Assembly (NCBI RefSeq): GCF_017115045.1
Contig: NZ_JABXKK010000111.1
Location: 1 to 47,391 of the forward strand
Length of the DNA stretch: 47,391 nt
From: Nostoc sp. NMS8
Lineage (GTDB): Bacteria; Cyanobacteriota; Cyanobacteriia; Cyanobacteriales; Nostocaceae
Direction of reading: 5' to 3'
Part shown: positions 34,083 to 41,910 of the stretch, in pieces
Numbering within the stretch: the stretch's first letter is position 1
Layout: every line of letters starts with the position of its first letter
Notes under the pieces: generated by a model
Told to the model about the DNA's origin: nothing
The model's database searches: none
The model's input: the letters and a program-made list of their open reading frames with translations, nothing else
Made by a program: the position numbers and the translations under genes

Positions 34083-37000
34083 ATGGGTTCCCTTTTATAC
34101 TCTTCGTCTCAAACTGCGGATATATACCCGGTGTCGGAATTATTTTTGCGCCATCGTCTCCAGGTAGTGGAAGAATTGTGGGAGTCAGTTCTCCGGCAAG
34201 AATGTGGTCAAAATATGGTAGATTTGTTGCGGCAGTTGCGCGATTTATGTTCGCCAGAAGGGCAAGCAACAAATGACCAAGCATCTTCAGCCGTCAAATT
34301 AATTGAACAACTAAATATCAACGAAGCAATTCGCGCGGCTCGCGCTTTCGCTCTATATTTTCAGTTGATTAACATCATAGAGCAGGAATACGAACAACGG
34401 CAGCAATTGAGTCGCTATGAGGCCGAAAGCGAGGAAATCGAGCCGGAAACAGCAGCCAATGTTAACTATTCGTCTAATCAAAGAGAAGATGACGCGCCTG
34501 TTAGCAAGGGAATAGCAGCAGCCTTCCTCAAAAAGAATTATCTCGAAAAGGCGCAAGTCAAACCCAAAGGTACCTTTGCTGCCTTATTTCCCTATTTATT
34601 CAAACTGAATGTACCACCCCAGCAAATTCAGCGTCTAATTGCACATTTGGATGTCCGCTTAGTTTTCACAGCCCACCCGACGGAAATTGTTCGTCATACC
34701 ATCCGGGATAAACAGCGACAAGTAGTACAACTTTTGCAGAAGTTGGATGCTTTAGAAAACCATTCTGGGACTACACCAGGAGCATATCCTTGGGAAGCAG
34801 CAGATGTCCGCGAACAATTGCTCGAAGAAATTCGCCTCTGGTGGCGCACAGACGAACTTCATCAGTTTAAACCCACGGTGCTAGATGAAGTAGATTATGC
34901 CCTACACTACTTCCAAGAAGTTTTATTTGATGGCATTCCCCAACTTTATAAACGTTTCAAACATACTCTATCCAATACCTTTCCTTGGCTAGAACCACCG
35001 AGTAAAAACTTTTGCTCCTTCGGCTCCTGGGTAGGCTCAGATAGAGATGGGAACCCATCAGTTACACCCGAAATTACCTGGCAGACAGCTTGCTATCAGC
35101 GCAAAATGGTGCTAGGGAGATATATTCAGTCAGTGAAAAATCTGATTGAGTTGTTGAGTGTGTCGATGCACTGGAGTGATGTCTTACCAGACTTGCTGGA
35201 ATCTTTAGAAGCGGATCAGTCGCAGTTGAGTGAGGTATACGACGCACTGGCGCTGCGTTATCGACAAGAACCTTATCGGCTGAAACTGGCTTATGTGCTG
35301 AAGCGACTGGAAAATACTCGCGATCGCAATCTAGCTTTGTACAATCGGGAAACGCCAACCAATCAAGATAGTCCCCTGTATCGTTCGGGAAACGATTTTT
35401 TAGCAGAACTGCGGATGATTCAACGCAACTTGACAGAAACAGGCTTAAGTTGTCGAGAATTAGAAAATCTCGTCTGTCAGGTAGAAATTTTTGGCTTTAA
35501 CTTGACACAGCTAGATATCCGTCAAGAGTCATCCCGCCACGCCGATGCGCTCAATGAGATACTGGAATATCTACAACTATTACCCCAACCTTACAACGAT
35601 CTATCTGAGGAGCAAAGAGTCGCTTGGCTGACAGGAGAATTGCAAACCCGTCGGCCATTAATTCCGGCAGAATTGCCATTTTCTGAAAAAACCAACGATG
35701 TCATTGAAACCTTTCGCGTCGTGCGATCGCTGCAACAAGAATTTGGTCTAAATATCTGCCAAACTTACATTATCAGTATGTGCCGCGACGTAAGCGACGT
35801 GCTGGAAGTACTACTGTTAGCCAAAGAAGCCAGACTTTTTGACCCCGCCATAGCTGTGGGAACCATTCAAGTTGTCCCCCTCTTTGAAACAGTAGAAGAC
35901 TTACAACGCTCCCGAAGCGTCATGCGGAAACTATTTGAACTCCCCTTATATCGCGCTTTATTAGCCGGCGGCTACGAACAAACAAAAGTAGAGAATGAAG
36001 CATCCCCCCCTGCCCCCTCCGTCTCTTCCTCCCCGCTTCCCACGAACTTGCAAGAAGTAATGCTGGGGTATTCTGACAGCAACAAAGACTCTGGTTTTTT
36101 AAGTAGTAACTGGGAAATTCATAAAGCTCAAAAATCACTGCAACAAATAGCAGAAAACTATGATATAAATTTGCGGATTTTCCACGGACGCGGCGGTTCT
36201 GTGGGACGTGGTGGTGGCCCTGCTTACGAGGCGATTTTGGCTCAACCAGGTCATAGTATCAATGGGCGAATCAAGATTACCGAACAAGGAGAAGTTTTGG
36301 CTTCCAAATACTCCTTATTGGACTTGGCTTTATACCACATGGAAACTATCACCACAGCAGTGATTCAAGCCAGCCTGCTGCGAACAGGGTTTGATGATAT
36401 TGAACCCTGGAATGAGATTATGGAAGAATTAGCAGCGCGATCGCGTCAACATTATCGTGCCCTAATCTACGAACAACCTGATTTTGTTGACTTCTTCCAC
36501 CAAGTAACCCCCATTGAAGAAATTAGCCAGCTGCAAATTAGCTCTCGTCCCGCACGTCGTCCATCTGGTAAGAAAGATTTAAGCAGTCTACGAGCGATTC
36601 CTTGGGTATTTAGCTGGACACAAACCCGCTTTTTACTTCCTTCCTGGTATGGCGTTGGCACAGCTTTACAAGAATTCTTGAACGAAGAACCAGAAGAACA
36701 CTTGAAATTGCTCCGCTACTTTTACGTTAAGTGGCCCTTTTTCAAGATGGTGATTTCTAAGGCTGAGATGACTTTGGCAAAGGTAGATATGCAAATGGCA
36801 CATCACTACGTCCAGGAATTGTCCAAGCCAGAAGATCAACTTCGTTTTGCCAAGGTTTTTGACCAAATTGCCAGCGAGTTTTATCTGACAAGGGATTTGG
36901 TGTTAAAGATCACCGATCACAATCGACTGTTAGATGGCGATCCTGTGTTGCAACGATCTGTACAGTTACGCAATGGCACAATTGTACCTTTGGGATTTAT

Positions 37001-37151
37001 TCAAGTTTCACTACTCAAGCGTTTACGGCAGTCCCTAAATACGACTGCTACTTCTGGAGTAATTCATTCTCGTTATAGCAAAGGCGAGTTACTGCGAGGA
37101 GCGTTGTTAACTATTAATGGCATTGCTGCTGGGATGAGAAATACGGGTTGA
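34083..37151 (+). CDS. ppc: Phosphoenolpyruvate carboxylase
   Basis: Carboxylates PEP with bicarbonate to oxaloacetate, the anaplerotic step feeding nitrogen assimilation in cyanobacteria. The 1022 residues are near the upper end for cyanobacterial enzymes. The catalytic His198 lies in VFTAHPTEIVRHT. Further signatures are GSWVGSDRDGNP, the MLGYSDSNKDSGF lysine motif, the glycine loop FHGRGGSVGRGGGP and the C-terminal MRNTG. A low-complexity Pro/Ser insert (SPPAPSVSSSPLPTN, about residues 640-655) just before the MLGYSDSNKD motif is encoded by a C-rich tract like the intergenic repeats and probably forms a surface loop. The start at 34083 gives MGSLLYSSSQ; an N-terminal extension ahead of the conserved fold is normal for cyanobacteria. 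Confidence 0.98.
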   Translation: MGSLLYSSSQTADIYPVSELFLRHRLQVVEELWESVLRQECGQNMVDLLRQLRDLCSPEGQATNDQASSAVKLIEQLNINEAIRAARAFALYFQLINIIEQEYEQRQQLSRYEAESEEIEPETAANVNYSSNQREDDAPVSKGIAAAFLKKNYLEKAQVKPKGTFAALFPYLFKLNVPPQQIQRLIAHLDVRLVFTAHPTEIVRHTIRDKQRQVVQLLQKLDALENHSGTTPGAYPWEAADVREQLLEEIRLWWRTDELHQFKPTVLDEVDYALHYFQEVLFDGIPQLYKRFKHTLSNTFPWLEPPSKNFCSFGSWVGSDRDGNPSVTPEITWQTACYQRKMVLGRYIQSVKNLIELLSVSMHWSDVLPDLLESLEADQSQLSEVYDALALRYRQEPYRLKLAYVLKRLENTRDRNLALYNRETPTNQDSPLYRSGNDFLAELRMIQRNLTETGLSCRELENLVCQVEIFGFNLTQLDIRQESSRHADALNEILEYLQLLPQPYNDLSEEQRVAWLTGELQTRRPLIPAELPFSEKTNDVIETFRVVRSLQQEFGLNICQTYIISMCRDVSDVLEVLLLAKEARLFDPAIAVGTIQVVPLFETVEDLQRSRSVMRKLFELPLYRALLAGGYEQTKVENEASPPAPSVSSSPLPTNLQEVMLGYSDSNKDSGFLSSNWEIHKAQKSLQQIAENYDINLRIFHGRGGSVGRGGGPAYEAILAQPGHSINGRIKITEQGEVLASKYSLLDLALYHMETITTAVIQASLLRTGFDDIEPWNEIMEELAARSRQHYRALIYEQPDFVDFFHQVTPIEEISQLQISSRPARRPSGKKDLSSLRAIPWVFSWTQTRFLLPSWYGVGTALQEFLNEEPEEHLKLLRYFYVKWPFFKMVISKAEMTLAKVDMQMAHHYVQELSKPEDQLRFAKVFDQIASEFYLTRDLVLKITDHNRLLDGDPVLQRSVQLRNGTIVPLGFIQVSLLKRLRQSLNTTATSGVIHSRYSKGELLRGALLTINGIAAGMRNTG

Positions 37152-37187
37152 TTGGGCATTGAGCATTGGGCATGGGGCATTAGCCTC

Positions 37188-37293
37188 GTTCCCAGCCTGG
37201 AGGCTAGGAATATATTCCCAGGGGCTCTGCCTCTGGTCAAGAAAGAGGAGGCGGAGCCTCCCAGAATGGGTTCCCACCCTAGAGGCTGGGAAC
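37188..37293. repeat. Palindromic MITE-like element downstream of ppc
   Basis: GTTCCCAGCCT (37188-37198) is the exact reverse complement of AGGCTGGGAAC (37283-37293). Inside are GAGGCTAGGAA/TTCCCACCCTAGAGG and GGGGCTCTGCCTC/GAGGCGGAGCC pairs, so almost the entire 106 bp can fold. TTGGGCA-type heptamers precede it and TAATGAC heptamers follow. Confidence 0.75.
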
Positions 37294-37321
37294 CAGTTAG
37301 ATGACTAATGGCTAATGACTA

Positions 37322-37576
37322 ATGACTAAAAATAGAATTTTAATTTGCACTTTTTTGGCTTTGTCATCAGGTTTTTTTGGTGCTTACACTAGTGGGCAAA
37401 TCACCATGATGCTGCATAGCCAAAAGTGCCAAAACCAACCTTGGGGTTTAAAGGAGATGTGCAATGCTTGGATGACGCCAGGGGCAATGTGGCAAGGTAG
37501 CACAACAGGACTTTGGACAGGCACTATTTTAGGGGCGTTTGTTGGTGGTGTGGTGACGCGACAAGCTCGTGATTAG
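37322..37576 (+). CDS. Small two-span membrane protein, hypothetical
   Basis: An 84-residue protein with two predicted membrane segments: ILICTFLALSSGFFGAYTSG (about 6-25) and TTGLWTGTILGAFVGGVV (about 60-78). The loop has two cysteines (QKCQNQPWGLKEMCNAW) that could form a disulfide. I do not recognise the family. The start codon lies in a TAATGAC heptamer tract, so several ATGAC triplet contexts occur just upstream and the native start or leader may have been rearranged. It follows ppc and a palindromic element and precedes another small gene by 70 bp. Confidence 0.7.
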   Translation: MTKNRILICTFLALSSGFFGAYTSGQITMMLHSQKCQNQPWGLKEMCNAWMTPGAMWQGSTTGLWTGTILGAFVGGVVTRQARD

Positions 37577-37646
37577 TTAACCTTTGGCGGCTTTGGTGTC
37601 AGCAAGGCTGGTAAAATCTACCCATAGCTAAGAAGAGAAAATCACC

Positions 37647-37952
37647 ATGCCTACCGAAACTAACTCAGGGAATCAAAGTACTACTGGGGCTGATGCGATT
37701 GATGAAGCGATCGCACAGGGAATTGATTTTGATGGTTCTCCTATTCCGCCTGCCAAGTTAGAACTCTATGGTAAAGTTATGGCGCTAGAAGGCAATAGAC
37801 AGCGCAGTGGTGTATCTAATACGATGCGATCGCGCATTGTGCGAATTGGCGCAAAGCATATTCCCCAAGCAGAACTCGACCAATTACTTGTAGATGCTGA
37901 TTTTGCACCCCTTAAAGAAAAAGAAATTGCCTTTTTCTATAGTGGTAAATAA
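37647..37952 (+). CDS. Small soluble hypothetical protein
   Basis: A 101-residue soluble protein with an Asn/Thr-rich start, an acidic helical stretch (DAIDEAIAQGIDFDGSPIPP) and a C-terminal part with SRIVRIGAKHIPQAELDQLL and FAPLKEKEIAFFYSGK. I do not recognise the family. AAGAAGAGAA lies 6-15 nt before the ATG. Codon usage and HIP1 content are like those of neighbouring genes, which supports it being real. Confidence 0.75.
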   Translation: MPTETNSGNQSTTGADAIDEAIAQGIDFDGSPIPPAKLELYGKVMALEGNRQRSGVSNTMRSRIVRIGAKHIPQAELDQLLVDADFAPLKEKEIAFFYSGK

Positions 37953-38003
37953 TTGTTGATGTTTTACAACAGGTTTCATTTATTTGAACCAAATATGTTG
38001 TAG

Positions 38004-38241
38004 GGGCACAGCAATGCTCATTGGTGTCAACTTAAGCTGGAAATAGCTTATCTGTTGGCTGCCATGCCCGCCCGGAAATAAATTTTCGGGCTAATAGCTT
38101 AAGTCTACTGAAGTAGACTGGAGATTTTTAGCAATATTTTTTAGTCATCTTCAGATGACTTTAGCTATGAGACGGGAATTTCAATTCCCGGCGGACAAGC
38201 GGTTTCGCGTTAAGTTGACACCAATGAGCAATGCTGTGCCC
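38004..38241. mobile_element. Non-autonomous element (MITE) with 32-bp terminal inverted repeats
   Basis: The 32 bp at 38004-38035 and 38210-38241 are inverted copies with a single mismatch (outer GGGCACAGC, inner GTCAACTTAA). Inside the 238 bp are four more hairpins: GCCCG...CGGGC, AGTCTACT-GA-AGTAGACT, AGTCATCT-TC-AGATGACT and GGGAATTTCAATTCCC. It has no open frame. It looks like a structured, recently moved element mobilised in trans; the parent transposase is not in this window. Confidence 0.85.
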
Positions 38242-38265
38242 TTAATACTGTTCGCTTAAGGCAAA

Positions 38266-38291
38266 AGACGCGATGAATCGCCGTCTCTACA
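38266..38291. repeat. Dispersed repeat, GACGCGAT family, copy C
   Basis: AGACGCGATGAATCGCCGTC then TCTACA corresponds to the core of copies A (15651), B (25640) and D (43924). It directly abuts the 238-bp MITE. Confidence 0.75.
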
Positions 38292-38470
38292 ATAATCTCA
38301 ATTTTCTACCTCACATATCCTAAATTGCCATCAGTATTTTGGCTTCTTGAGTCTTTTCCCGATCGCGTTGAAAAGTGTATCTACAGCAAGATATTGTCAA
38401 CTTTGCCTTGTGTTTGAATTAGCAGGTGGCTATATGTACTTGAGTAATAGCTGAAAGACTTGGAGAACAC

Positions 38471-39433
38471 ATGTCAGGAACTACGTCAAATTCAGAAATG
38501 CAATATCGAGTACTCGGCAGCACAGGAGAGAAAGTTTCCGCCATCGGATTGGGCGGTTGGCACATCGCCTTGAAGCACGTTGATGAGCAATTGGCTATCC
38601 GTATTGTGAGAACAGCTATCGATCGCGGCATCACTTTTATGGATAACAGTTGGGATTACAACGGTGGAGTCAGCGAAATTCGTATGGGAAAAGCACTGCG
38701 CGATCGCTACCGAGATAAAGTGTTTTTGATGACGAAAATTGATGGTCGTTCTAAAAAAGAAGCTGCAAAACAGCTAGACGAATCACTGAAACGCTTGCAA
38801 GTTGATTACATCGATCTTGTTCAGCATCACGAAATGATTCGATACGAAGATCCCCATCGAATTTTCGATCCAGAAGGGGCGAATGCTGCCTTCATTGAGG
38901 CGCGAAAAGCTGGAAAACTCCGATACATCGGCTTCACCGGGCACAAAGATCCCCATATTCATCTACACACGCTAGAAGTTGCAGCTACTCACGGGTTTAA
39001 ATTTGATACGGCGCAGATGCCGCTAAATGTCATGGATGCCCATTACCGAAGCTTTGCAAAGCTAGTTGTACCAGAACTTGTGAAACAAAACATCGGCGTT
39101 TTGGGGATGAAAAGCTTGGCAAACGGTATTCTTTTACAGTCAAATACAGTAACGCCAATTGAGTGTTTACACTATGCTTTGAATCTGCCGACATCGGTTG
39201 TGATTACCGGAATTGACAGTATGGAAATTCTAGAGCAAGCTTTTGAAGCAGTGCGGACATTCCAGCCAATGAATGACGAGCAAGTGCGATCGCTCTTAGC
39301 AAAAACGGCAGAAGCAGCATCACGCGGCGAGTTTGAGCCGTTCAAAACCTCATCAATCTTTGACAGTACCGCCCAAAATCCAGATTGGCTGGGAGAGGAA
39401 CCACAGCGCATCCAGCAATTGATGTCAGCGTGA
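38471..39433 (+). CDS. Aldo/keto reductase family oxidoreductase
   Basis: A 320-residue NADPH-dependent (by family) reductase with the (alpha/beta)8 fold. The N-terminal beta strand YRVLGSTGEKVSAIGLGGWH is typical, and the catalytic tetrad is visible as Asp and Tyr in MDNSWDYNGG, Lys in LMTKIDG and His in LVQHHEM. C-terminal cofactor-binding elements include NLPTSVVITGIDSMEIL. The substrate is unknown. A GGAG is placed 7 nt before the ATG at 38471. No partner gene is adjacent. Its 3' flank is repeat-rich. Confidence 0.92.
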   Translation: MSGTTSNSEMQYRVLGSTGEKVSAIGLGGWHIALKHVDEQLAIRIVRTAIDRGITFMDNSWDYNGGVSEIRMGKALRDRYRDKVFLMTKIDGRSKKEAAKQLDESLKRLQVDYIDLVQHHEMIRYEDPHRIFDPEGANAAFIEARKAGKLRYIGFTGHKDPHIHLHTLEVAATHGFKFDTAQMPLNVMDAHYRSFAKLVVPELVKQNIGVLGMKSLANGILLQSNTVTPIECLHYALNLPTSVVITGIDSMEILEQAFEAVRTFQPMNDEQVRSLLAKTAEAASRGEFEPFKTSSIFDSTAQNPDWLGEEPQRIQQLMSA

Positions 39434-39478
39434 TGCTTTCTGAGTGTTGTCTGTAGAGGAAGTCCACACATCGATATG

Positions 39479-39664
39479 CTACCACTGGTATCTTTCTGGT
39501 TTCATTCGTTCCCAAGCAAAATTCATTTTTACCCAAGCATCCCGCCAGTAACTTGTAAAACTATGTCCTCCAGCTCTGAGTGCGTGATGATGACCAATCC
39601 AGACTAGAATCACGGTACATAGTAAAGAAAATGCTGCATAAGATAAGTGACCTTCCGTAACCAT
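39479..39664 (-). CDS. Doubtful small membrane protein or gene remnant
   Basis: A 61-residue frame from the ATG at 39664 with one hydrophobic span (SYAAFSLLCTVILVWIG) and an aromatic, basic tail (SYWRDAWVKMNFAWERMKPE). The amino-acid composition looks protein-like, but no family is recognised, no ribosome binding site is evident and the surroundings are repeats. It may be a remnant. The open frame can extend to 39748. Confidence 0.3.
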   Translation of the reverse strand: MVTEGHLSYAAFSLLCTVILVWIGHHHALRAGGHSFTSYWRDAWVKMNFAWERMKPERYQW

Positions 39665-39772
39665 GCAGGGTGGTTTCTGTGTAAAACTGCCAAACGCTCG
39701 TATTGAAAACGAATATGCTTTACTTCGTCTATCAATATTTGTTGACACAACTGCTTTAAAACTAGGGAATCA

Positions 39773-39863
39773 GACCTCTCCCTGCCTTGAACTAAAGTTC
39801 AAGCCTATCCCTCTCCGAGTCGGAGAGGGACAGGTTTTGCGTAGTAAAACCAGGGAGAGGTTT
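39773..39863. repeat. Inverted-repeat element (CCTCTCCCTG / CAGGGAGAGG)
   Basis: GACCTCTCCCTG (39773-39784) faces CAGGGAGAGGTTT (39851-39863). Inner pairs include TTGAACTAAAGTTCAA and CCCTCTCCGA-GT-CGGAGAGGG. It is a non-coding, fully foldable MITE-like repeat. Confidence 0.7.
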
Positions 39864-39970
39864 TTTGGGTGGACATGATATACCAATCGAACTCACGTTG
39901 TTTCAATGATTCCCAAAACTTACTGCAAACCTCTTAGACGTAATTGCGATCGCCACGCTATCTAATGTCT

Positions 39971-40138
39971 GCAATGGCATTGTTTCGGCTGACAATGCTA
40001 TTGTTTTGACATGCAATGGCATTGTTTCGACTGACAATGCTACTGTTTTGACATGCAATGGCATTGTTTCGACTGACAATGCTATTGTTTTGACATGCAA
40101 TGGCATTGTTTTGACTGACAATGCTACTGTTTTGACAT
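39971..40138. repeat. Tandem repeat, 4 x 42 bp (8 x 21 bp)
   Basis: Four direct copies of a 42-bp unit start at 39971, 40013, 40055 and 40097 with about 1-3 differences each. Each unit is two related 21-bp halves: GCAATGGCATTGTTTCGACT(G) and ACAATGCTATTGTTTTGACA(T). Each half contains a small palindrome (CAATG-G-CATTG, ACAAT-GCT-ATTGT). The period is a multiple of three and of seven, so open frames run through it by default. Confidence 0.92.
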
Positions 40139-40252
40139 GCAAAAATTAACTCACACTTTTTTAACCTTGTTCGATCTAAAAATCTCACTTTACCGTTAGT
40201 TTTTTTGATCTAATGGGCACATTAAATATATGACCTATATCAGTATGCCTAT

Positions 40253-40624
40253 ATGCCCGCCCAAGATCAAACCCGCCGTCTGCCTTCTCAATCAATTAGT
40301 CAAGATATAAATTCATTGCACGGCTTGCAAACCATCAGCACATACAACACAACCCGTACTGATGCGTCTGTAGCAAACTTACAGCAAGCTTATCAGACGA
40401 TGCTGGCGCAGCAACAAGCCGAAACTGAAAAACTAACTTTATACCGTGCTGCTGCTGACGCTGTGCGATTAGCAGAATGGGAATTTCACAATGCTGTATT
40501 AGCCATGAAAGAAGTGATTCGCGGCCAATATGGCTCAGATAGCGATCAAGCCCAAGCAGTCGGACTGAAGAAAAAATCAGAACGCAAGCGTCCCAACCGT
40601 AAAAAGTCAGTTGCGATAGCGTAA
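40253..40624 (+). CDS. Hypothetical protein, helical, basic C-terminus
   Basis: A 123-residue soluble protein. A Gln/Ser/Thr-rich N-terminus is followed by a long helical, probably coiled-coil segment at about 40-95 (NLQQAYQTMLAQQQAETEKL ... AEWEFHNAVLAMKEVI) and a strongly basic tail (KKKSERKRPNRKKS) that could bind nucleic acid or membrane. I recognise no family. The ATG at 40253 is directly preceded by ATATGCCTAT; an SD-like sequence is lacking. HIP1-containing DNA follows the stop. Confidence 0.7.
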   Translation: MPAQDQTRRLPSQSISQDINSLHGLQTISTYNTTRTDASVANLQQAYQTMLAQQQAETEKLTLYRAAADAVRLAEWEFHNAVLAMKEVIRGQYGSDSDQAQAVGLKKKSERKRPNRKKSVAIA

Positions 40625-40865
40625 TCGGCGGCTGGAAGCGATCGCAAGTTAATTAACTAAAGAGCGATCGCCCATATCCAAAATTTGTAACCTGTTTAAT
40701 TTGACTTTTGATTACCAAGGAATAATCTTTACTCAAAATTCAATCTATCAAAATAGTGAATTAATTTCATAACTATTGACGCTAAAACTTCTATCTAGCG
40801 ATTGATATGGCTAATAAGCTAAATAAAGTAGATTTAGTATACTAAGTCACATGAGATTGTCTTGT

Positions 40866-41312
40866 ATGAAACAGAATTATGTTACAAAACAGCTTTCCAC
40901 AGTAAAACGCTGGATGGCTACAACATTGCTTGGTATGTTAGCGATCGCTTTTGTTTGGCAAGGTGCATTTTTCTCAAACACCTCAGCAATGGCTGATCCT
41001 GCTGCAACCTTGATTGCATCCTCAGACGCAGGCGATCGCGCTCAAGAAAAAGCCAGTAGAGATGCTGGACGAACCAAAAATTTCATTGATGATGCGGCAG
41101 ATAAAGTTAAAGACGCTGCCAAGAGCAATGCCAGTAAAGTTGACCAAGCAACAGACAATGGTAGCTTTATTGAGCGCAAAGCAAAGAAAGATGCCGCTAC
41201 AATTCAAAGAAGAGCAAGTGAAGATGCATCTCGCACTAAAGAAGCAGTAGACAACACCAAGAATGTTGTTGAACGTACTGTCGAAAACATTAAAGATGCT
41301 TTTGGTAAATAG
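40866..41312 (+). CDS. Exported LEA-like helical protein
   Basis: A 148-residue protein from the ATG at 40866; the frame could begin at 40851. An N-terminal signal peptide (basic VKRWMATT, hydrophobic LLGMLAIAFVWQGAFF, AMA cleavage site near residue 40) is followed by a very hydrophilic Ala/Lys/Asp-rich helical region with two related segments (ASRDAGRTKNFIDDAADKVK and ASEDASRTKEAVDNTKNVVE). Such amphipathic repeats resemble late-embryogenesis-abundant proteins, which protect membranes on drying, and apolipoprotein-like proteins. It is probably periplasmic or lumenal. A strong terminator follows at 41338. Family membership is inference from composition. Confidence 0.78.
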   Translation: MKQNYVTKQLSTVKRWMATTLLGMLAIAFVWQGAFFSNTSAMADPAATLIASSDAGDRAQEKASRDAGRTKNFIDDAADKVKDAAKSNASKVDQATDNGSFIERKAKKDAATIQRRASEDASRTKEAVDNTKNVVERTVENIKDAFGK

Positions 41313-41337
41313 AGAATAGATATAGCCGCAACCCGTA

Positions 41338-41378
41338 GATCCCCGACTTCGTAAAAGTTGTCGGGGATCTTGTTTTTT
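41338..41378 (+). terminator. Intrinsic terminator after LEA-like gene
   Basis: GATCCCCGAC (41338-41347) pairs with GTCGGGGATC (41360-41369), followed by TTGTTTTTT. It is very similar to the terminator at 46780-46819. Confidence 0.88.
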
Positions 41379-41910
41379 ACGAATGATTCAGAAAAATATT
41401 AAGTTACTAAAATACTGAATTTTGCTAAAACAAATAAGTAATTTTAGATACATCTTTGTTGCGCCTAGCTAAACTAGCGATCGCTGATAAAACTAGCTCC
41501 TGTCAACGCAGAACAGAAGAAACAATAGTTAAATATTTACTAGCAAATGTGCTAGATATATAGTTATAAATAAAATATTTAACTTTCTTTTTTACTAACT
41601 TAAAAAGGTCAAATTGAGTAATCTTCGTAGGATACTTCCGCAAATTACTTCTAAAAAACTTGTTTTTCTATACGGGATATAAACACATATTAAGTAGCAT
41701 TACTTATTGACAAATGTGTTATGGCTTCAACTGATTGCAAATTAATTTGACGAATTGTTAATGGTTAACAAATTTTTCACCATTATCAATTACGAAGTTA
41801 TACTTTCCACTACAACTTAGTAACAATATAAGAGTTTGATTCTGTGGATAACCCGACCGTGGGAAAATCAAAATACCGAAACTGAAGTTTAGAGAGGAAA
41901 ACCTTATAAT
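41379..41910. other. AT-rich intergenic region upstream of dxs
   Basis: About 530 bp with no gene or recognisable RNA. It should contain the dxs promoter. A HIP1-containing CTAGCGATCGCTGAT sequence occurs near 41475. Confidence 0.6.

Larger units (their letters stand above)
39434..40252. other. Repeat-rich intergenic region
   Basis: About 820 bp with a doubtful minus-strand small frame (39479-39664), an inverted-repeat element (39773-39863) and a 42-bp tandem repeat (39971-40138). No well-supported gene is seen. Confidence 0.6.

Noticed and set aside
39971..40138. Possible CRISPR array
   Set aside because: Repeat units follow each other directly, without unique spacers, and there are no cas genes in the window; the same holds for 46924-47170.
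39903..40188. Open frames with heptad-like protein repeats (VKTxALSVETMPLH pattern)
   Set aside because: They result from a 42-bp tandem DNA repeat whose period is divisible by three, so more than one frame is open. No start context and no conserved frame.
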